Below, in pieces: positions 17,363-25,616 of a stretch of 64,000 nt of DNA. Where the stretch lies: positions 248,001 through 312,000 of the forward strand of contig JBOEGW010000004.1 of the NCBI GenBank assembly GCA_050633625.1, given 5' to 3'. How positions within the stretch are numbered: the first letter of the stretch is position 1; each line of letters opens with the position of its first letter. The notes under the pieces were generated by a model that ran no database searches, was not told where the DNA came from, and worked only from the letters and a program-made list of their open reading frames with translations. This stretch comes from JBOEGW01 sp050633625 (GTDB lineage Bacteria > Pseudomonadota > Alphaproteobacteria > Rhodobacterales > Rhodobacteraceae). The translations under genes were made by a program, and so were the position numbers.

Positions 17363-18877
17363 TTAGCTTGCCGATGCATCGCGCGCGGCGAGCTGATCGG
17401 CGAAAGTTGAAAGAAGTTTATGTTTCAATATCTTCCCTGTCGCTGCTGCGGGAAAGGCGTCGATGATAATCACGTGTTGGGGCACTTTGTAAGACACAAG
17501 ATGGTCGTGCAGAAAGGCCTTTATGGCGGGTTCGGTCAGGCCGGGTTTGGCGGTTACGAAGGCGATAATTTCTTCATTTCCAGTCACTTGGCGCCCAACG
17601 ACCGCAGTTTGCAAAATGTCTGGATGACGGGTGAGCATGGCCTCGACTTCGGGCGGATACACATTGAAGCCAGAGCGAATGATCAGCTCCTTGAGGCGCC
17701 CGAGCAGCCAAACCGCGCCATCGGGATCAATTTTGGCGATGTCGCCTGAGCGGAAGAAACCGTCATCGCGCAGGGCGTGGTTCGTCGCGTCTTCGTTCCG
17801 ATAGTAGCCCTTCATGATGTTGGGCCCTCGAATAAGCAGCTCGCCAATGCCCTTTTCATCGGGGGCATCAATGATGCATTCCACATCGGGGAGGATCTCG
17901 CCAAGTGCCATGTCGGTGCGGGGTTTTGCGTTTGAGCCGCCGCAGACGCCGGGCGAGGTTTCGGTAAGGCCGTACCCATTGTGAAGCGGCAGGGAAAAAG
18001 CAGCCTCGATGCGCTCCTTCCATTCAGGGTCTAGCGGCGCGCCGCCCGATGAAATGTAGTGGAGTTTCGGGGCGATGGCCTTTTTTAAGCCGCGCGCCTC
18101 AAGTTCGGACAGCAGCGCTTGGTACATTTGTGGCACGGCCGGAAGGACAGAGGCGCCCTGCGCGATCACATCCAAAACCGCTCCTGGCGAAAACCGAGGC
18201 ATGAATCGGATTGTGCCGCCTGCGTGCATCGCTGCGAGAAAGGCGGAAGAAAAACCAAATATGTGAGAGCCGGGCAGCACGCCGATCACGATGTCGCCGG
18301 TTTTGATTTCTCGCAAGCGGGCAGAGCTTTTGGCGTTCCACGTCAGGTTTTCGTGGGTCAACATGACGCCCTTAGGGGCGGAGGTTGTGCCGGTGGTATA
18401 CATGAGCGCGGCGACACGTTCTTTTGGTGTGTCCTCAAGTGGTTCGGGCGCTGTGCCTTCGGCGTCAAAGGGGCCTGCGATCAAGGTTGCGCCGATACTG
18501 GTGTGGCCGATTGTTCGCGCGCCGTAATGTGTCGCATGGGCGCGCGCTGGCTCCGAAGCCTCGCCAGTGAAAATCATCATGCGCGCGCCGGAATGCGCTT
18601 TCAGGGAGTCGAGTTCATCGACGGATTGGCGAGCGTTGAGGGGCATGACCCACGCGCCGATTCGGCTCGCGGCCATGAGCGCGGCCGCGTAGCTGGCGGA
18701 GTTTTCAGAGATCAACATGAGGCGATCGCCGGGACGAAGACCGGCCCCGCTGAGCTGCTCTGCGAGCTGAATGGTCGCCGCGCGCAATGCACCATAGGTG
18801 ATTGTCGCACCATCGTGATCTATGATAGCGGCAGCCTTCTCAGGGTGCGCTTCGATAAGGTCGTGCAGCCAAGTCAA
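17363..18877 (-). CDS. Acyl-CoA synthetase (AMP-forming)
   Basis: A 504-residue member of the ANL superfamily that activates a carboxylic acid with ATP and CoA. The phosphate loop YTTGTTSAPKGVMLTHENL is near residue 165, the GYGLTETSPG motif near 300, and RSGDIAKIDPDG with GRLKELIIRSGFNVYPPE in the hinge and C-terminal domain. The catalytic lysine is in ATGKILKHKLL near the end. It is the first gene of the minus-strand operon, behind a good sigma-70-type promoter, and is the only acid-activating enzyme in the locus, so it probably starts the pathway. Confidence 0.93.
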   Translation of the reverse strand: MTWLHDLIEAHPEKAAAIIDHDGATITYGALRAATIQLAEQLSGAGLRPGDRLMLISENSASYAAALMAASRIGAWVMPLNARQSVDELDSLKAHSGARMMIFTGEASEPARAHATHYGARTIGHTSIGATLIAGPFDAEGTAPEPLEDTPKERVAALMYTTGTTSAPKGVMLTHENLTWNAKSSARLREIKTGDIVIGVLPGSHIFGFSSAFLAAMHAGGTIRFMPRFSPGAVLDVIAQGASVLPAVPQMYQALLSELEARGLKKAIAPKLHYISSGGAPLDPEWKERIEAAFSLPLHNGYGLTETSPGVCGGSNAKPRTDMALGEILPDVECIIDAPDEKGIGELLIRGPNIMKGYYRNEDATNHALRDDGFFRSGDIAKIDPDGAVWLLGRLKELIIRSGFNVYPPEVEAMLTRHPDILQTAVVGRQVTGNEEIIAFVTAKPGLTEPAIKAFLHDHLVSYKVPQHVIIIDAFPAAATGKILKHKLLSTFADQLAARDASAS

Positions 18878-18915
18878 GTGTTCCTCCCAGCAGCCGAGTA
18901 GGCCGCAACAAGGGG

Positions 18916-18944
18916 AGATTATCGGGACTTGCTAGGCGGGTCAA
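18916..18944 (-). promoter_or_regulatory. Sigma-70-type promoter of the acyl-CoA ligase operon
   Basis: On the minus strand TTGACC (18944-18939) and TAATCT (18921-18916) are separated by exactly 17 bp, a near-consensus pair. The -10 box ends 39 bp before the ligase ATG at 18877. Confidence 0.65.
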
Positions 18945-18950
18945 TAATTT

Positions 18951-18975
18951 GAAACAATGTTTTGCATTGCGAAAC
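18951..18975. promoter_or_regulatory. Operator-like 25-bp element next to the ligase promoter
   Basis: It contains the inverted repeat CAATG-5-CATTG flanked by two GAAAC direct repeats, and matches 18 of 25 positions of the element at 1179-1203. It ends 6 bp upstream of the -35 box, a position suited to an activator, or to a repressor if it acts at a distance. Confidence 0.45.
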
Positions 18976-19134
18976 TGGCGTGGGCAGGTGGGGGCTGCGC
19001 GTCGACTGTGCATAGATTGCGCGCGAACCGGGCAAAGGCTCTCCCTCGGGGCTGGGGACGGTACAGAAAGCCCGCGTCTTTCGGTCTCAGTGCTTGAGAA
19101 TTTGGCCCGTTCTGTTGGTGCGCGGCGTGGGGCT

Positions 19135-20859
19135 TTAAGCGACAGCAGGCACGTCGCTTTCGGGGATTGGCGAGGTGACATTTTCGTCAGTCTTGAACCG
19201 TGAGATCGCGCTCATAAGGTCTGTCGTGCCCTTGGTCAGGCTTTGGCTCGCGGCCGTTGTTTCCTCAAACATTGCAGCATTGCGCTGGGTTGCTTGGTCA
19301 AGTTCCGCAAGGACTTTGTTGATTTCAGAAAGGCTTTCCGCCTGGCTGTCAGCACCTTCAGCGATTTCTACGATGCGGCTAACAATATCATTCACGGCAA
19401 GCATGGCGGTTGCATTGGCTTCCCCTGACTGGCGCACAAGACCAACGCCCTCGTTCACGCGCGCGTCGCTTTCTTGAATGAGGTCTTTGATTTCTTGCGC
19501 TGCGTCAGAACTGCGTTGCGCAAGGCCGCGCACTTCGCTGGCGACGACAGCAAATCCCCGACCACTTTCCCCCGCACGGGCCGCCTCGACACCAGCGTTG
19601 AGGGCAAGAAGGTTGGTTTGGAAGGAAATATCGTCGATCACGCTTACAATGTTTTGGATTCGCGCCGATGAGGCTTCGATTTCGCCCATTGCGTCTACGG
19701 CGCGTCCAACAAGCTCAGCGCCGTTTTGCACCTCGGATTTTGTTTTGTCGGCTTCGCCCTGCGCGGTGCGGGCCGTTTCGGCCGTTGCGCGCACGGTGTC
19801 GGTGAGCACTGACACAGTGCCTGCGATTTCGGCGAGGCGCGCGGCTTGGTTTTCGGTGCGCCGTGACATGTCGAGGGAAGCGTCAACTAAACCTGTGGCC
19901 TCGTTGTTGATAAGGCCCGCATTGTCCTGAACGCTTTCAATGAGATTGCGCAGTGCCAACATCGCCACATTGAAATCGTCTCTGAGGTCTTCGTAATCTC
20001 CTGACACTTCTTCGCCCAAAGCGCCGCCAAGATCGGCGTCACGTAGGCGTTTGAGGTTGGAGCGCAATGCATTGATGACTTTGTTTTGACCCCGCAAAAA
20101 TAGATCCCGCTCTTGCGCGTCATGGTGCGCTGACGCTTTTGCGCGCTCGTCGGTTTCGCGGGCGTTTATGGATTCCTGTTCGGCGCGTTTGAGCGCTGCT
20201 TCTGCGTTCTTTTGCGCCTCTTCTGCCGTGCTCTTGGCGTGTTCTGCCTCTTGCAGGGCCTCTTCAATTTCGGTGCGCGCCTGTTCCGCCTGCGCAACGG
20301 CCACACCCAACTCCGCGGATTGGGCGCGGTCTTTCGCTACCATGCGATTTTGGGCGATGATCGCATAGACCAATGCAGCGGTTTCGAGTAGGACAACGAC
20401 AGCGTGAAATACGGTTCGCTGCAAGTTCTCGATGAGGGTTGTCGACGGATATACAAGCGCGGGCATGGCGACTGTCAACACAAGGTGATGCACCGCAATC
20501 AAGACAGTCGCGGCCAAGGTCGCTTTGAAGTCATTCAGGATCATTGTGACCGCGAGGACAGCAAAATAGACCATATGTGTATCAATTTGCCAGGCATGGC
20601 CTGCCATAGCCGCGTTGAGCGTCGCCGCTTGCACAACAAGTCCGAGGGACAGGCTGATGTTTGCAAGTTTGGGCGTCATTTTTGTTGAAAGCGTCACGAG
20701 GGTTGCGAAGACCGCGCTTGCGATAGATGCAAACAGGAAGGAGGTGCCCGCCCAGAAGGCAAACCCGACGACCACCGCGACCATGAACCAATTTGCCAAA
20801 AGCATGATGCGCATGACCCAGGCTTTATGCATCGTTTCGGTTTTTGATTCTTGAGTCAT
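19135..20859 (-). CDS. Methyl-accepting chemotaxis protein with a multi-spanning membrane sensor
   Basis: A 574-residue chemoreceptor. Residues ~12-165 hold about six hydrophobic segments with short loops and no large periplasmic domain. Residues ~170-245 are an Ala/Glu/Lys-rich coiled coil (EEAQKNAEAALKRAEQES). The signalling tip near residue 430 contains DDISFQTNLLALNAGVEAAR and GRGFAVVASEVRGLAQRSSD, which contact CheA and CheW. I do not recognise a typical HAMP domain. The start overlaps the stop of a small upstream gene. It likely senses a membrane-associated or cytoplasmic cue, which is inferred from the lack of a periplasmic sensor. Confidence 0.9.
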   Translation of the reverse strand: MTQESKTETMHKAWVMRIMLLANWFMVAVVVGFAFWAGTSFLFASIASAVFATLVTLSTKMTPKLANISLSLGLVVQAATLNAAMAGHAWQIDTHMVYFAVLAVTMILNDFKATLAATVLIAVHHLVLTVAMPALVYPSTTLIENLQRTVFHAVVVLLETAALVYAIIAQNRMVAKDRAQSAELGVAVAQAEQARTEIEEALQEAEHAKSTAEEAQKNAEAALKRAEQESINARETDERAKASAHHDAQERDLFLRGQNKVINALRSNLKRLRDADLGGALGEEVSGDYEDLRDDFNVAMLALRNLIESVQDNAGLINNEATGLVDASLDMSRRTENQAARLAEIAGTVSVLTDTVRATAETARTAQGEADKTKSEVQNGAELVGRAVDAMGEIEASSARIQNIVSVIDDISFQTNLLALNAGVEAARAGESGRGFAVVASEVRGLAQRSSDAAQEIKDLIQESDARVNEGVGLVRQSGEANATAMLAVNDIVSRIVEIAEGADSQAESLSEINKVLAELDQATQRNAAMFEETTAASQSLTKGTTDLMSAISRFKTDENVTSPIPESDVPAVA

Positions 20860-21170
20860 GTTTTCACTCCACAGATCGCCGCAAGGCGGGCGCCATTCAG
20901 GACCGCCCAGGCGCCGGAGGCGCGTAGGCGGGTTGAGAATTGGGGATCATCAGACGCCGCAAAAATGCCAAATGGCGCGGTCTCTGGTCCAATGATACGC
21001 CCGCCAGCCATTTCGATGTTTGATTTCGCCTTTGCGCCCCACGGTGAGACAACAAGCACGGGTCCAGCGGGCAACGGCCCAGTTCCCGCGATAATCATCA
21101 CGGGAAGGGCCAGAAGCGGCAGGATAAGCAGAGTTATGAAGGGCAGGTGTTTCATCAGGTCCAAAGTCAT
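20856..21170 (-). CDS. Small hypothetical protein with N-terminal membrane anchor
   Basis: A 104-residue protein I do not recognise. Residues ~9-30 (PFITLLILPLLALPVMIIAG) form one hydrophobic segment that could be a signal anchor, followed by a small domain with GPVLVVSPWGAK and GGRIIGPETAPFGIFA. Its stop overlaps the chemoreceptor start (ATGA), so the two are probably co-translated and the protein may work with the receptor. A second in-frame ATG at codon 6 is an alternative start. Confidence 0.6.
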   Translation of the reverse strand: MTLDLMKHLPFITLLILPLLALPVMIIAGTGPLPAGPVLVVSPWGAKAKSNIEMAGGRIIGPETAPFGIFAASDDPQFSTRLRASGAWAVLNGARLAAICGVKT

Positions 21171-21257
21171 GTAAACTTCGGCCCTTCTGGCACGCCCCAG
21201 TTACTTTCGCGTTAATCCACGCTATTTATTCCAATTGTGTCAAAGCGCGTGATTGAA

Positions 21258-22244
21258 CTAGCAATACCGTTCAATGCCGACGATCTGTGCATCTGAGTAG
21301 CGGTCTCCGTGTGCCCATCCGGCGGGCAAGAGGGCCGAAAGCTCGGCACGATCCGCGTCACTAAAGGTGATGTCCGACGCCTTCGCAAGTTCCTTGAGGT
21401 GGCTGGCTGTGCGGGTGCCGGGAATAGGGATGTTGATCGCGCTTTGATCCAGTGTCCAGGCGACCGCAGTGGCGGCTGTGGGCCAGTCTCGCGCCGCACA
21501 AAAAGCACGAAACGCGCGAACATAGTCCATATTGGCGGCGAAGTTCTCGCCTTGAAAGCGCGGGTTTGCCTTGCGGAAATCCCTGTCGCCAAACTGCGCC
21601 GGATCGAGGTCTACATCGCCCAAAATGCCGCGTCCAAGCGGGGAAAAGGGAACAAAGGCCGTGCCCAATTCTTCGCAAGCTTGAATGAGGCCCAGTTCGG
21701 GCTGGCGGCTCCACAGGGAATACTCGTTTTGCACAGCGTCCACATGGGTCACGCTGGCGGCGCGCCGCAAAGTGGTTGGTGCGATTTCAGAAAGGCCAAT
21801 CGCTCCGATCAAGCCCTCTTGGCGGAGCTTATCAAGAGTTTCGGCCACCTCTTCAATGGGCCGGGAAAACTCGCGCCGATGCACATAATAAAGCTCCACA
21901 TGATCCACGCCTAAACGGTCCATTGACGCCGCGAGATGTTCGCGCAGGTAAGCCTCGGAATTGTCGGCGGTGCCGCGCGGCGCGCCCAAAACGATGCCCC
22001 CTTTTGTCGCGATCTTGAACCGATAGCCGCGTTCCTTTTGGTAGGCCCCGATCCAGGTCTCCGAGAGGCCCGCGCCGTACAAGTCTGAGGTGTCCAGAAA
22101 GTCGATCCCGGCGTCGCGTGCGGCATCAAGACAGGCAAAAGCTTCTGCTTGGTCAGTCTTGCCGTAAAACCCAGCAAAAGACATGCAGCCCAATGAAATT
22201 TCAGATACTTGCGGGCCATTTTTGCCGAGTTGACGGGTCTTCAT
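21258..22244 (-). CDS. Aldo/keto reductase
   Basis: A 328-residue NADPH-dependent aldo/keto reductase. It begins MKTRQLGKNGPQVSEISLG and has the catalytic DTSDLYGAGLSE (Asp, Tyr) near residue 52, HVELYYVHRR near 120, GLSEIAPTTLRRA, and the cofactor-binding IPIPGTRTASHL near 275. It resembles the YajO/AKR13-like group that reduces small aldehydes and ketones. It stands alone between two intergenic gaps and is divergent from the orphan gene at 22383. The physiological substrate cannot be told. Confidence 0.88.
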   Translation of the reverse strand: MKTRQLGKNGPQVSEISLGCMSFAGFYGKTDQAEAFACLDAARDAGIDFLDTSDLYGAGLSETWIGAYQKERGYRFKIATKGGIVLGAPRGTADNSEAYLREHLAASMDRLGVDHVELYYVHRREFSRPIEEVAETLDKLRQEGLIGAIGLSEIAPTTLRRAASVTHVDAVQNEYSLWSRQPELGLIQACEELGTAFVPFSPLGRGILGDVDLDPAQFGDRDFRKANPRFQGENFAANMDYVRAFRAFCAARDWPTAATAVAWTLDQSAINIPIPGTRTASHLKELAKASDITFSDADRAELSALLPAGWAHGDRYSDAQIVGIERYC

Positions 22245-22382
22245 GTGGGTGCTCCTTTGTCCTGTGGCAGAACAATATCAAGGGTGAGAGGGAAGGAAAG
22301 AGTTGACGGGGAAATTTTAATTGATATCTTGAGTCTCATTAACCAAACTCGCGACTATCACTTTTCATCTAGGAGATCTCAC

Positions 22383-22910
22383 ATGAAGCCGAAGTTTAAA
22401 GTTCTGTTCCAAAAGCACGAAAAAAAGGACAGCAAAATCGAACCTGACATGCTTGTCGATCGGAATTGGTTCTACGATCCGGGTCCGAATTTTAACAATG
22501 ATGCCTATGGCGAGTTTTTGGGGCGTTGGGGGGCGAATATGCCCGGCGGTGAACCTACTATTCAGCAAGTTGTCGCGGTGATTGAGGCGCTCTTGGTGCT
22601 GACAGAACATTTCAATGAGTTGATGGCCGAAGGAAAAGCAGAAGACATTAGTAATTTCTTGGACGCGACGGATAAATTCGCGGATCGCGCTATGAAAAGC
22701 AGTAACCCTGCCGTCAAAGTAGGCGGGATGATGATTAAGTCGATGGTGATGAAACTGCGTGCCGGATTGGCGCAGGGGCATTTGACGGACGTGCAAAAGG
22801 GCGAAATTTATACGGATGCCTTGAAGGGCGACAACAAATGGCAAAAGCTATTGCAGCCCTCCGGCACAGTTGGGGATTTGGGCGAGGAACGCGAGCCCGC
22901 CAAAATTTAA
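22383..22910 (+). CDS. Orphan hypothetical protein
   Basis: A 175-residue soluble protein of no family I know. It begins KPKFKVLFQKHEKKDSKIEP, is rich in Lys, Asp and Met, has no signal peptide or membrane segment, and has a predicted-helical middle part (EALLVLTEHFNELMAEGKAE). The ATG at 22383 has AGGAG in front. Its leader (22245-22382) and first third are more A+T-rich than the surrounding genes, which may mean recent acquisition. A terminator follows directly. Confidence 0.65.
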   Translation: MKPKFKVLFQKHEKKDSKIEPDMLVDRNWFYDPGPNFNNDAYGEFLGRWGANMPGGEPTIQQVVAVIEALLVLTEHFNELMAEGKAEDISNFLDATDKFADRAMKSSNPAVKVGGMMIKSMVMKLRAGLAQGHLTDVQKGEIYTDALKGDNKWQKLLQPSGTVGDLGEEREPAKI

Positions 22911-22934
22911 GGGCTGCACGACTTATCTATTGAG

Positions 22935-22963
22935 AAGGGCGGCATAATCGCCGCCCTTTCGTT
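22935..22963. terminator. Bidirectional intrinsic terminator
   Basis: AAGGGCGGC and GCCGCCCTTT form a perfect stem with an ATAATC loop, followed by CGTTTT. It separates the convergent orphan gene and the H-NS-like gene. Confidence 0.8.
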
Positions 22964-23305
22964 TTACTTGATCAAAATGGATTCAAGGGTTTTTCCCGCT
23001 GCGAGATGCGCTTCGACCCATTTGGGTTTGCGCCCGCGCCCGGTCCAAGTTTCACCAGAACCATCGGGGTTCCGATATTTGGGGGCAACTTGCGAGCGCC
23101 CGTCTTTTTTGGTGGGTTTTTGCGCCTTCAGGGGGGTGTCGCCTGTCAGGTCAGCGAGCGAATACCCAAGGGCTTTCGCGGCTTTTTCCGCAGCGGCAAG
23201 CGCGTCTCGTTTTTCCTGCGCCGCCAGTTTTTCTAGTTGTTTTTCGATGTCCTTTGAGAGCTTTTCAAGCTCCTTTCGGGTCATCCCTTTCAAGGATATT
23301 TTCAT
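22964..23305 (-). CDS. H-NS-family histone-like nucleoid protein
   Basis: A 113-residue nucleoid protein. Residues 8-55 are a charged coiled coil for oligomerisation (EKLSKDIEKQLEKLAAQEKR). The C-terminal half holds the H-NS DNA-binding signature: KYRNPDGSGETWTGRGRKPK is followed by WVEAHLAAGKTLESI. This is the HvrA/H-NS-like type of alphaproteobacteria, which binds A+T-rich DNA and silences or modulates genes. The 90 bp upstream are A+T-rich and contain ATACGTAT, possibly for autoregulation. Confidence 0.9.
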   Translation of the reverse strand: MKISLKGMTRKELEKLSKDIEKQLEKLAAQEKRDALAAAEKAAKALGYSLADLTGDTPLKAQKPTKKDGRSQVAPKYRNPDGSGETWTGRGRKPKWVEAHLAAGKTLESILIK

Positions 23306-23396
23306 GTTTCGGCCTAGATTTGAGTGTGAGTGGGGTCGTCGAGTAATCGAGATACTATACTAATACGTATGACCCTTAGAATAGGTGTATTTGATC

Positions 23397-23436
23397 AAAA
23401 AGAAAAGGCCACGGTGCGCAAAACACACCGTGGCCG
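23397..23436 (-). terminator. Intrinsic terminator of ecm
   Basis: On the minus strand GGCCACGGTGTG pairs with a matching CGCACCGTGGCC arm (one mismatch) and is followed by TTTTCTTTTT. It lies 35 bases after the ecm stop. Confidence 0.8.
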
Positions 23437-23470
23437 TTCGTGGCGCCCTTAAGTTGTAGGGGTTTGGCGA

Positions 23471-25468
23471 CTATTGCGCTGCGCGTGTGGCGGGGTCAGC
23501 GAGCGTTACAATATCATCCATGATCACATTCAACTCGAAGTCTTTCGGCGTGTAAACTTTGGCCACGCCCATCGCCCTAAGGCGTTCAGCATCATCTTCT
23601 GGGATAATACCGCCCGCCACCACGGGCACATGGCCAAGGCCCGCGTCGCGCATCCGCTGCACTAATTCCTCAATAAGCGGAATATGGCTTCCCGAGAGGA
23701 TCGACAGGCCCACAACATGTGCTTCGTCGCGCAGAGCGCTCTCTACGATTTCTTCAGGCGTGAGGCGAATGCCCTCATATGTAATGTCCATTCCACAATC
23801 ACGCGCCCGCGCCGCAATTTGCTCCGCGCCATTGGAGTGACCATCAAGACCAGGTTTGCCGACGATGAATTTCAGGCGGCGCCCAAGTGTGGAAGAGACA
23901 GCGTTGACCCGTTCGCGGATGTCGTCCAGGCCTTCTGTGCGGTTGGAAGGGTTTTTGGATACGCCAGTCGGCCCGCGGTACTGACCAAACACGCCGCGCA
24001 CAGCATCCCCCCATTCGCCGGTGGTTGCGCCGGCTTTTGCCGCCTTAATAGAGGCGGGCATGACGTTTTTGCCCGATTGTGCCGCCTGACGCAGCTCCTC
24101 AAGGGCTGCCTCAACGGCCGCATTGTCGCGGCTGGCGCGCCATTCATTGAGGCGGGCAATCTGGTCGGCCTCGGCTTCAGGGTCCGCAACCATGATCGCT
24201 TCGGGGCCAGAGGTCAGCGGGCTTGGCGCATGTTCTGTCCATTTGTTCACGCCAACCACCGTTGTTTCGGAAGTTTCGATCCGTCCAATGCGCGCCGCAT
24301 TGCTTTCGACAAGGCGCGATTTCATATACTCAATTGCCTCAATCGCGCCACCCATCCCGTCGATCTGGGCCAGCTCGGCGCGCGCCCCGTCTTTGAGCGC
24401 AGAAACCTTGCGATCCACGGCGGGGTTGTTTTCAAACAGATCGTCGTATTCCAGCAAATCCGTTTCATAGGCGAGGATTTGTTGCATCCGAAGCGACCAT
24501 TGCTGATCCCAGGGACGGGGCAGGCCAAGGGCTTCGTTCCATGCTGGTAGTTGCACAGCACGCGCACGGGCATTTTTGGACAGGGTCACGGCGAGCATCT
24601 CGATCAAGATGCGATAGACGTTGTTTTCGGGTTGCTGCTCGGTCAGGCCAAGGCTGTTCACCTGCACGCCATAACGGAAACGACGATATTTATCCTCGGT
24701 CACGCCATACCGCTCTGCGGTGATTTCGTCCCATAGCTCAACAAAGGCGCGCATTTTGCACATCTCAGTGACAAAGCGGATGCCCGCGTTCACAAAGAAC
24801 GAAATCCGTCCCACCATTTGCGGAAAGGCTTCGGCGGGGACTTTGCCTTTGAGGTCGTCCAGAACGGCAATGGCGGTGGCCAGCGCAAAGGCCAGCTCTT
24901 CTTCCGGCGTCGCACCCGCTTCTTGCAGATGGTAGGAACAGATATTCATCGGGTTCCATTTGGGCAGATGTTCGCGTGTATAGGCGGCAACGTCGGTGAT
25001 CATGCGCAAGGAAGGTGCTGGCGGGCACACATATGTTCCGCGCGAGAGGTATTCCTTGATCAGGTCGTTTTGCACAGTGCCTTGAAGGGCGGAAATATCT
25101 GCGCCTTGTTCTTCTGCCGCAGCGATATAAAGCGAGAGCAACCAAGGCGCGGTGGCGTTGATGGTCATCGAGGTGTTCATTTTTTCCAGCGGGATGTCTT
25201 TGAACAAGGCCCGCATATCGCCAAGGTGCGCTACCGGAACGCCCACTTTACCAACCTCGCCGCGCGCCAGTTTGTGATCGGAATCATAGCCAGTTTGCGT
25301 TGGCAGATCGAAAGCCACGGAGAGGCCGGTTTGCCCTTTGGCAAGGTTGTTGCGGTAGAGCGCGTTCGAGGCCTTGGCGGTCGAGTGCCCCGCATATGTG
25401 CGGAAAAGCCACGGACGATCCTTGGGGCGATCACTGCTTGGCGTCTCAGATTTGGGTGCTTCAGACAT
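23471..25468 (-). CDS. ecm: Ethylmalonyl-CoA mutase
   Basis: A 665-residue adenosylcobalamin-dependent mutase that converts (2R)-ethylmalonyl-CoA to methylsuccinyl-CoA in the ethylmalonyl-CoA pathway of acetyl-CoA assimilation. The N-terminal barrel shows RPWLFRTYAGHSTAKASNAL and FDLPTQTGYDSDH. The cobalamin domain has GKPGLDGHSNGAEQIA near residue 540 (DxHxxG), then LSILSGSH and VVAGGIIPEDD. The DGHSNGAEQ form and single-chain length fit Ecm/MeaA rather than methylmalonyl-CoA mutase. I start at 25468 (MSEAPK); an ATG at 25501 is in frame but has no ribosome site. The crotonyl-CoA carboxylase/reductase of the same pathway is encoded 1.7 kb away. Confidence 0.92.
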   Translation of the reverse strand: MSEAPKSETPSSDRPKDRPWLFRTYAGHSTAKASNALYRNNLAKGQTGLSVAFDLPTQTGYDSDHKLARGEVGKVGVPVAHLGDMRALFKDIPLEKMNTSMTINATAPWLLSLYIAAAEEQGADISALQGTVQNDLIKEYLSRGTYVCPPAPSLRMITDVAAYTREHLPKWNPMNICSYHLQEAGATPEEELAFALATAIAVLDDLKGKVPAEAFPQMVGRISFFVNAGIRFVTEMCKMRAFVELWDEITAERYGVTEDKYRRFRYGVQVNSLGLTEQQPENNVYRILIEMLAVTLSKNARARAVQLPAWNEALGLPRPWDQQWSLRMQQILAYETDLLEYDDLFENNPAVDRKVSALKDGARAELAQIDGMGGAIEAIEYMKSRLVESNAARIGRIETSETTVVGVNKWTEHAPSPLTSGPEAIMVADPEAEADQIARLNEWRASRDNAAVEAALEELRQAAQSGKNVMPASIKAAKAGATTGEWGDAVRGVFGQYRGPTGVSKNPSNRTEGLDDIRERVNAVSSTLGRRLKFIVGKPGLDGHSNGAEQIAARARDCGMDITYEGIRLTPEEIVESALRDEAHVVGLSILSGSHIPLIEELVQRMRDAGLGHVPVVAGGIIPEDDAERLRAMGVAKVYTPKDFELNVIMDDIVTLADPATRAAQ

Positions 25469-25510
25469 GGGGCGACTCGTGGTTATGTTGCGGTGCAGCA
25501 TTTATGACAG

Positions 25511-25561
25511 CGTAATATAATTACGCAAGCATAACCTATTCCGTATGGAAAATTACGCGAC
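25511..25561. promoter_or_regulatory. Candidate operator upstream of ecm: CGTAAT/ATTACG elements
   Basis: CGTAAT (25511-25516) and ATTACG (25520-25525) form a perfect inverted repeat with a 3-bp spacer, and a further ATTACGCGAC begins at 25552. The 9-mer TTACGCGAC recurs upstream of ccr at 27060-27068. The region lies between the divergent ecm and acyltransferase genes. Confidence 0.4.
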
Positions 25562-25616
25562 GAAAGGGCTAGATTCTGATGCTGGACCCGGATGCCTCAT
25601 GAGATAGACTGCTCTG

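Noticed and set aside
18976..19134. Possible RNA gene in the gap between the ligase promoter and the chemoreceptor stop.
   Set aside because: Some G/C-rich pairing but no tRNA cloverleaf, no promoter-terminator pair and no known RNA motif.
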